Source of the DNA: Tateyamaria pelophila
GTDB taxonomy: Bacteria > Pseudomonadota > Alphaproteobacteria > Rhodobacterales > Rhodobacteraceae
Assembly (NCBI RefSeq): GCF_019966495.1
Contig: NZ_JAIMIA010000027.1
Location: forward strand, 1-53,432
DNA length: 53,432 nt
Direction of reading: 5' to 3'
Every line of letters starts with the position of its first letter. Position 1 is the stretch's first letter. The position numbers were made by a program, and so were the translations under genes. Below are positions 50,110 to 53,432 of the stretch, piece after piece. Below the pieces are notes generated by a model. It made no database searches and had not been told where the DNA came from. It saw nothing but the letters and a program-made list of their open reading frames with translations.

Positions 50110-51176
50110 GCAAGCGCTCCTTCTTTGGATCGCTGGGCGGCGGGCAGCGGAACGGGTGTCACAGGTGTGCCGGGTGGATTGGCATCCGGGTGCACCTCGA
50201 TCATGCCGTTATGAATGCGGATACGGTAGGTGGGTACCATTTCGGTGAAGGGGGCGGGGGACCGACCTGTGCGCACATCGTACTGAAACCCATGCCACGG
50301 GCAGGTCACGAGGCAGTCAATAATCCTGCCTTCGCCAAGGGGACCATTCTGGTGCGCGCAGGCGTTGGAAATGGCAGACAGCTTGCCCTCCATCAGGAAA
50401 ACGGCGACGCGGTCCCCGTTGGTCAGACGTGCGATTCTGGCCCGGCCTTCGGTCATTTCCGAGGGTCGCGCGACCTCGACCCAAGCGCCATCTTTGGCTG
50501 CGATGGACCTGCCGCGTTCGGCCCACCATGCCGCAAGATGCAGAACGATCACCGCCGCTGCGCCCGATATGAAGATGATGGTAAAGACCTGATTCCGCTG
50601 ATCTTGCAGAATGCCTAATGAGACATGCGCCACCACCGAGAAATAGGCGGCATAGATCAGATAGTGCAGCCGCTTCCAAACCGGAGGGGTCAGGAACTTG
50701 AGCCAGAAGTCATGGCTGGTCGTGGCCAGGATCAACAAACAGACCAGCGCGAATATCCCGAAGAGTTCAAAGGGAAAGCCTGCGACCTGCCCAAAGCTGG
50801 AATTCGCATAGAGCAGGGCGACATATTTGTCAGAGCTGGAAAAGTTGAAGTACCAGTTCAGGATATAGCTTGCATGGGTCAGCGCGACGAAGGCCGTCAT
50901 CACACCGAAATGCCGCCGATTGTAGAGCAGGGGCAGAAACCGCGGATCAAGGCGTGCGGCTGGCCCGATGCACAGGATCACCGTCAGCATGACAAAGGCG
51001 CAGGCTCCGAAGGCGCGGGCATTATGAATCTGTGGATTGACGGCCCGCTCATGGCTCAACACCTCTGGCGTGACATAAAGGAATATCCACAGGAACGCCC
51101 CGACCCCAGCCAGCATAACCCCGTCATAAAGCCACTTGTTCCTGTTCCACTGGACGGGCGTGTATTTGACACTCAT
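50106..51176 (-). CDS. Ferric-reductase-like transmembrane domain fused to a Rieske [2Fe-2S] domain
   Basis: 356 aa from ATG 51176, overlapping the upstream stop by 4 bp. Residues 15-220 have six hydrophobic helices with His residues suited to two b hemes (H101, H155, H171, H184), like ferric reductase/MsrQ-type domains. Residues 230-330 form a Rieske domain: CAHQNGPLGEG (C273, H275) and CPWHGFQYD (C292, H295). The tail is Pro-rich. The architecture suggests electron transfer between heme b in the membrane and a soluble Rieske centre. The partner and the electron donor are unknown. An oxygenase alpha subunit is absent. Confidence 0.85.
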   Translation of the reverse strand: MSVKYTPVQWNRNKWLYDGVMLAGVGAFLWIFLYVTPEVLSHERAVNPQIHNARAFGACAFVMLTVILCIGPAARLDPRFLPLLYNRRHFGVMTAFVALTHASYILNWYFNFSSSDKYVALLYANSSFGQVAGFPFELFGIFALVCLLILATTSHDFWLKFLTPPVWKRLHYLIYAAYFSVVAHVSLGILQDQRNQVFTIIFISGAAAVIVLHLAAWWAERGRSIAAKDGAWVEVARPSEMTEGRARIARLTNGDRVAVFLMEGKLSAISNACAHQNGPLGEGRIIDCLVTCPWHGFQYDVRTGRSPAPFTEMVPTYRIRIHNGMIEVHPDANPPGTPVTPVPLPAAQRSKEGALA

Positions 51177-51544
51177 TGGCTTGCTCCGTCGCTCAGTTGT
51201 ACCGGGGCGGTATCGCCGGGCCACTCCTGACGCACAGACAGCCCCGTGACGATGATGGCAATGATGCCAAGGCTCATCAGGAGAGCGGCTGCGCCGTGTG
51301 CGCCCCGCACGGGCTTGTAGCGTTCAGCCCATCCCGCGCGTTGACTTTCAATTCGCCACCAACGCCACAGCACCAGCGGCCAGATCAGCATGACACCAGG
51401 TATCAGCAAAGGACGAAAGACATACGCGCCCTGCGCATCTTCATCGACCCGCTCAATTCCAACAGTCAGGAACACGGCTGCGGTCAATGCGCCGAAGATG
51501 CCCCATGCCTGAATGACAACGAGAATGGCCTGTGCAACGTCCAT
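51173..51544 (-). CDS. Three-helix membrane protein, first gene of the Rieske-fusion operon
   Basis: 123 aa from ATG 51544 with GGAG upstream. Three hydrophobic helices are visible (ILVVIQAWGIFGALTAAVFL, LIPGVMLIWPLVLWRWW, AALLMSLGIIAIIVTGL). The stop overlaps the ATG of the Rieske fusion gene by 4 bp. Family not recognised; likely a membrane subunit of the complex. Confidence 0.7.
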   Translation of the reverse strand: MDVAQAILVVIQAWGIFGALTAAVFLTVGIERVDEDAQGAYVFRPLLIPGVMLIWPLVLWRWWRIESQRAGWAERYKPVRGAHGAAALLMSLGIIAIIVTGLSVRQEWPGDTAPVQLSDGASQ

Positions 51545-51807
51545 GATGTCTCCACGCAAAATGCAGTGTAACTCTCCACGAACCGTAGCGAAGCCCGCGA
51601 CCCGCGCAAGGCGCTCATGGTCGGAACTCTTGCAGATACGGAAATCGTGATCGAAACGACGGATTTGAGCGGATAAACCGGATGCCGCCACTGGCTCAGA
51701 AGGCAATCCGCGCCGACGTGCACCTCGAAATCTTGACAGGTTGCCCCGCGTCTCATAGCCCAAACTTGGGTTTTGGACGGTCGAAACCCGAGTGGGAGAG
51801 TGACACG

Positions 51808-52821
51808 ATGACAGGGACGTTGATCACCTCGGAGGTGGATTTCGAAGCCGCGGGAAAACATTCAGGCTTTTTGCGCGTGCCACATTCCGTTCATCGCTCC
51901 GCCTATGGGTGGCTGCCTGTTCCTGTTGTCTCGATCCGCAACGGTGACGGGCCGACGCTGGTGTTGACCGGTGGTACCCATGGGGACGAGTACGAAGGCC
52001 AGATCGCGATTTCCAATCTTGCACGGGATCTTGCGCCGGACGAGATTTGCGGCCGGGTGATCCTGCTGCCCATGCTCAATGCGCCCGCCGCCGAAGCGGG
52101 CCTGAGGACGTCGCCGGTTGATGGCGGCAACCTCAACCGCTTGCTGCCGGGCGATGCGCGTGGCGGACCCACCGAGATGATTGCGCACTATGTTGAAGAT
52201 GTGCTGATGCCTATGGCGGACTATGCGGTTGATCTGCATTCCGGTGGCAGTTCGCTGTTTTATCCCCCGACGCTATTGCGAGGCGAGGGGCATGGCGCCG
52301 ATGAGCGGGCCGCGTTGCTCGGAATGCAGGCGGCCTTCGACTTGCCCTTTGCATGGGTCTTTACCAGCGGTGGCGGGCGCCAGAGCACCGCACGCACGGT
52401 GATGGGCGCCGCAAATCGCCACGGGGTCGTGACCGTCATGGCCGAGCTTGGTGGCGCGGGTGTCGTGACGCCCGACATTCTGGCGCGGACCGAGCGTGGC
52501 TTGCGCCGTGTTCTGCATGCGCTGGGCATGTTGCCGGATTACGTACCGGATCAGGCGCAGGGCACGCGGGAGCTGAATGTGCACGGTTCGATCTATGCCT
52601 ATGACAAAGGAGTGTTCGAGCCGCTCAAGGCGATCGGTGATGATGTGATGGAGGGCGATATCGTCGGGCGGATCCATCATCCTCAGACACCTGTCATGGC
52701 GCCTACGGAGATCGTATCGCCTTACACGGGCATCGTTCTGTGTCAGCGGGCCTTGGCGCAGGTTGTGCGCGGCGATGCTGTGTTTCAGATCGCTGCGGAC
52801 GGGAAATCGGATCAGAGTTGA
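51808..52821 (+). CDS. Succinylglutamate desuccinylase/aspartoacylase-family zinc deacylase
   Basis: 337 aa from ATG 51808 with GGGAG upstream. The zinc site is GGTHGDEYEG (H58, E61) plus the His in AVDLHSGG; NLNRLLPGD binds the substrate carboxylate in the family. The C-terminal lobe ends with a beta-barrel-like segment (EGDIVGRIHHPQTPVMAPTEI). Members remove acyl groups from N-acyl amino acids. One relative is the acetyl-diaminobutyrate deacetylase DoeB of ectoine breakdown, but no ectoine hydrolase gene adjoins, so the substrate is open. Confidence 0.87.
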   Translation: MTGTLITSEVDFEAAGKHSGFLRVPHSVHRSAYGWLPVPVVSIRNGDGPTLVLTGGTHGDEYEGQIAISNLARDLAPDEICGRVILLPMLNAPAAEAGLRTSPVDGGNLNRLLPGDARGGPTEMIAHYVEDVLMPMADYAVDLHSGGSSLFYPPTLLRGEGHGADERAALLGMQAAFDLPFAWVFTSGGGRQSTARTVMGAANRHGVVTVMAELGGAGVVTPDILARTERGLRRVLHALGMLPDYVPDQAQGTRELNVHGSIYAYDKGVFEPLKAIGDDVMEGDIVGRIHHPQTPVMAPTEIVSPYTGIVLCQRALAQVVRGDAVFQIAADGKSDQS

Positions 52822-52965
52822 GAGGACGGCGCACCCGATATTCTTGAGTGATGTCCGCGCGCAGTCTGTGAGCACGGCACTTAACAGCGTGCAGCTATGG
52901 TCGCGCACCCTTCCGGTTGTGATCTTGGCGCAGGGCCAGTGGCGTGCTCAGTTAAGTCCAAAGCG

Positions 52966-53304
52966 TTACACAACCACAAGGAGACCGCTGCGCTTGCCTC
53001 CCATATCCGAAATTTCGGCGCGCATTCGGGCTGAAAAATCATTGCCCTCGACACAGATCATGCGCAGCGCGCGAGACCGGTCGGCCAAATTCAGGACCGC
53101 CCGCCCGCTTGCATCGCCCAAGCCACAGCCAACCATGCCAATCTCCGTGACGGATGTCGGCAATGCGGCCATCAACGCCGTGGCGCCGGTGTCGTTCATG
53201 TCGGGATTATAACTGACGCTGAACGATCTCATCGTCGGACCTTCCTGACCCGGCAGGCCGTGCATGGCGGTGGCAAGGTTCAGCGCATCTTGTTCACTTT
53301 CCAC
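52966..53304 (-). CDS. Leucine-rich-repeat-like protein remnant
   Basis: Up to 112 aa starting at a GTG (53304) that directly follows a stop; an internal ATG at 53265 is an alternative. LRR-like units (ALMAALPTSVTEIGMVGCGLGD, AVLNLADRSRALRMICVEGND) resemble the ribonuclease-inhibitor class. Such proteins normally have many repeats, so this looks like the C-terminal part of a larger one. Its 5' side abuts the inverted-repeat element at the window edge, suggesting that the rest was displaced. Confidence 0.5.
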   Translation of the reverse strand: MESEQDALNLATAMHGLPGQEGPTMRSFSVSYNPDMNDTGATALMAALPTSVTEIGMVGCGLGDASGRAVLNLADRSRALRMICVEGNDFSARMRAEISDMGGKRSGLLVVV

Positions 53305-53314
53305 CTAATGGATC

Positions 53315-53344
53315 GAAGCCACCGGCTTCTAGCCGGTCCGCTTC
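53315..53344. repeat. Nested and alternative hairpins next to the edge inverted repeat
   Basis: GAAGC (53315-53319) pairs with GCTTC (53340-53344) around ACCGGC-TTCTA-GCCGGT (53321-53337). An alternative stem GAAGCC-ACC-GGCTTC (53315-53329) uses the same bases, so the two folds exclude each other. Confidence 0.5.
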
Positions 53345-53358
53345 AGCGAATCTTTCTC

Positions 53359-53426
53359 TGATCTTCTCTCCTGAATTTTGAAACCCGCTGTGGCGGTATG
53401 GTTTCAAAATTCAGGAGAGAAGATCA
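53359..53426. repeat. Perfect 27-bp inverted repeat overlapping a start codon at the window edge
   Basis: The left arm 53359-53385 (begins TGATCTTCTCTCC) is the exact reverse complement of the right arm 53400-53426. The 14-nt loop contains a further CGC-TGTG-GCG stem. The right arm contains AGGAG eight bases before an ATG at 53426 that opens a frame leaving the window. This may be the end of an insertion sequence or a member of a dispersed repeat family. Confidence 0.8.
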
Positions 53427-53432
53427 TGCGTT

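Noticed and set aside
1-53432. CRISPR arrays, rRNA and tRNA genes
   Set aside because: No regularly spaced direct repeats, rRNA-like segments or cloverleaf with a T-arm GTTCGAATC-type box were seen on either strand.

Overview
The window reads as a chromosomal segment of an alphaproteobacterium of the Rhodobacteraceae (Roseobacter-type). The evidence is gene content and order: a divergent DUF6476/RluA-family pair beside a sigma-32 gene, the order Suv3-like helicase - S4 protein - 7Fe ferredoxin - CarD, divergent cobS/cobT, an Lrp regulator divergent from 4-hydroxyphenylpyruvate dioxygenase, and GC-rich third codon positions. No rRNA, tRNA or CRISPR array was seen.

Positions 1-17700 hold an accessory exopolysaccharide locus of the Wzx/Wzy type. 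It contains a Gly-rich parallel beta-helix protein, a sulfotransferase, two small unknown ORFs (one frameshifted), three glycosyltransferases, a flippase, a Wza-like export lipoprotein, a GT26-phosphoglycosyltransferase fusion, a GumC/Wzz-like co-polymerase without a tyrosine-kinase domain, an O-antigen-ligase/polymerase-like membrane protein and an OmpA-like protein. Embedded in it are a hybrid histidine kinase (PAS-HisKA-HATPase-REC-Hpt), a Cys-less SUOX-fold periplasmic protein and a NarL/LuxR-type response regulator. A palindrome of consensus CCTATCC-N4-GGATAGG, or a degenerate half of it, lies 70-100 bp upstream of the transcription units of the locus, including those of the kinase and the regulator. 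I infer a dedicated autoregulated phosphorelay switch for this polysaccharide; this is the main candidate for an undescribed system.

Positions 18000-31600 are mostly housekeeping: a J-domain protein, a small membrane protein, DUF6476, RluA-family pseudouridine synthase, RpoH (with a heat-shock-like promoter), a KpsC/S-like capsule protein, a Gfo/Idh/MocA oxidoreductase, a DksA-like zinc finger protein, oligoendopeptidase F, an amidohydrolase, the ligase/exonuclease repair pair, an alpha/beta hydrolase and an SCP2 protein. A perfect 28-bp palindrome lies upstream of the peptidase.

Positions 31700-47900 hold a TPR protein, the helicase-S4-FdxA-CarD block, cobS/cobT, a Kef-type antiporter, an Lrp gene broken by an exact 20-bp tandem duplication, hppD, a cluster of four hairpins, an orphan protein with a GspL/PilM-like N-terminus and a GspC/PilP-like C-terminus, a SIMPL-domain protein, and O-acetylhomoserine sulfhydrylase.

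Positions 48000-53432 hold a DXD glycosyltransferase-like protein, a four-gene operon (every junction a 4-bp overlap) around a ferric-reductase-like/Rieske fusion, a zinc deacylase of the AstE/aspartoacylase family, and a short leucine-rich-repeat-like remnant. The right edge carries a perfect 27-bp inverted repeat that would hide the ribosome binding site of an ORF running out of the window.
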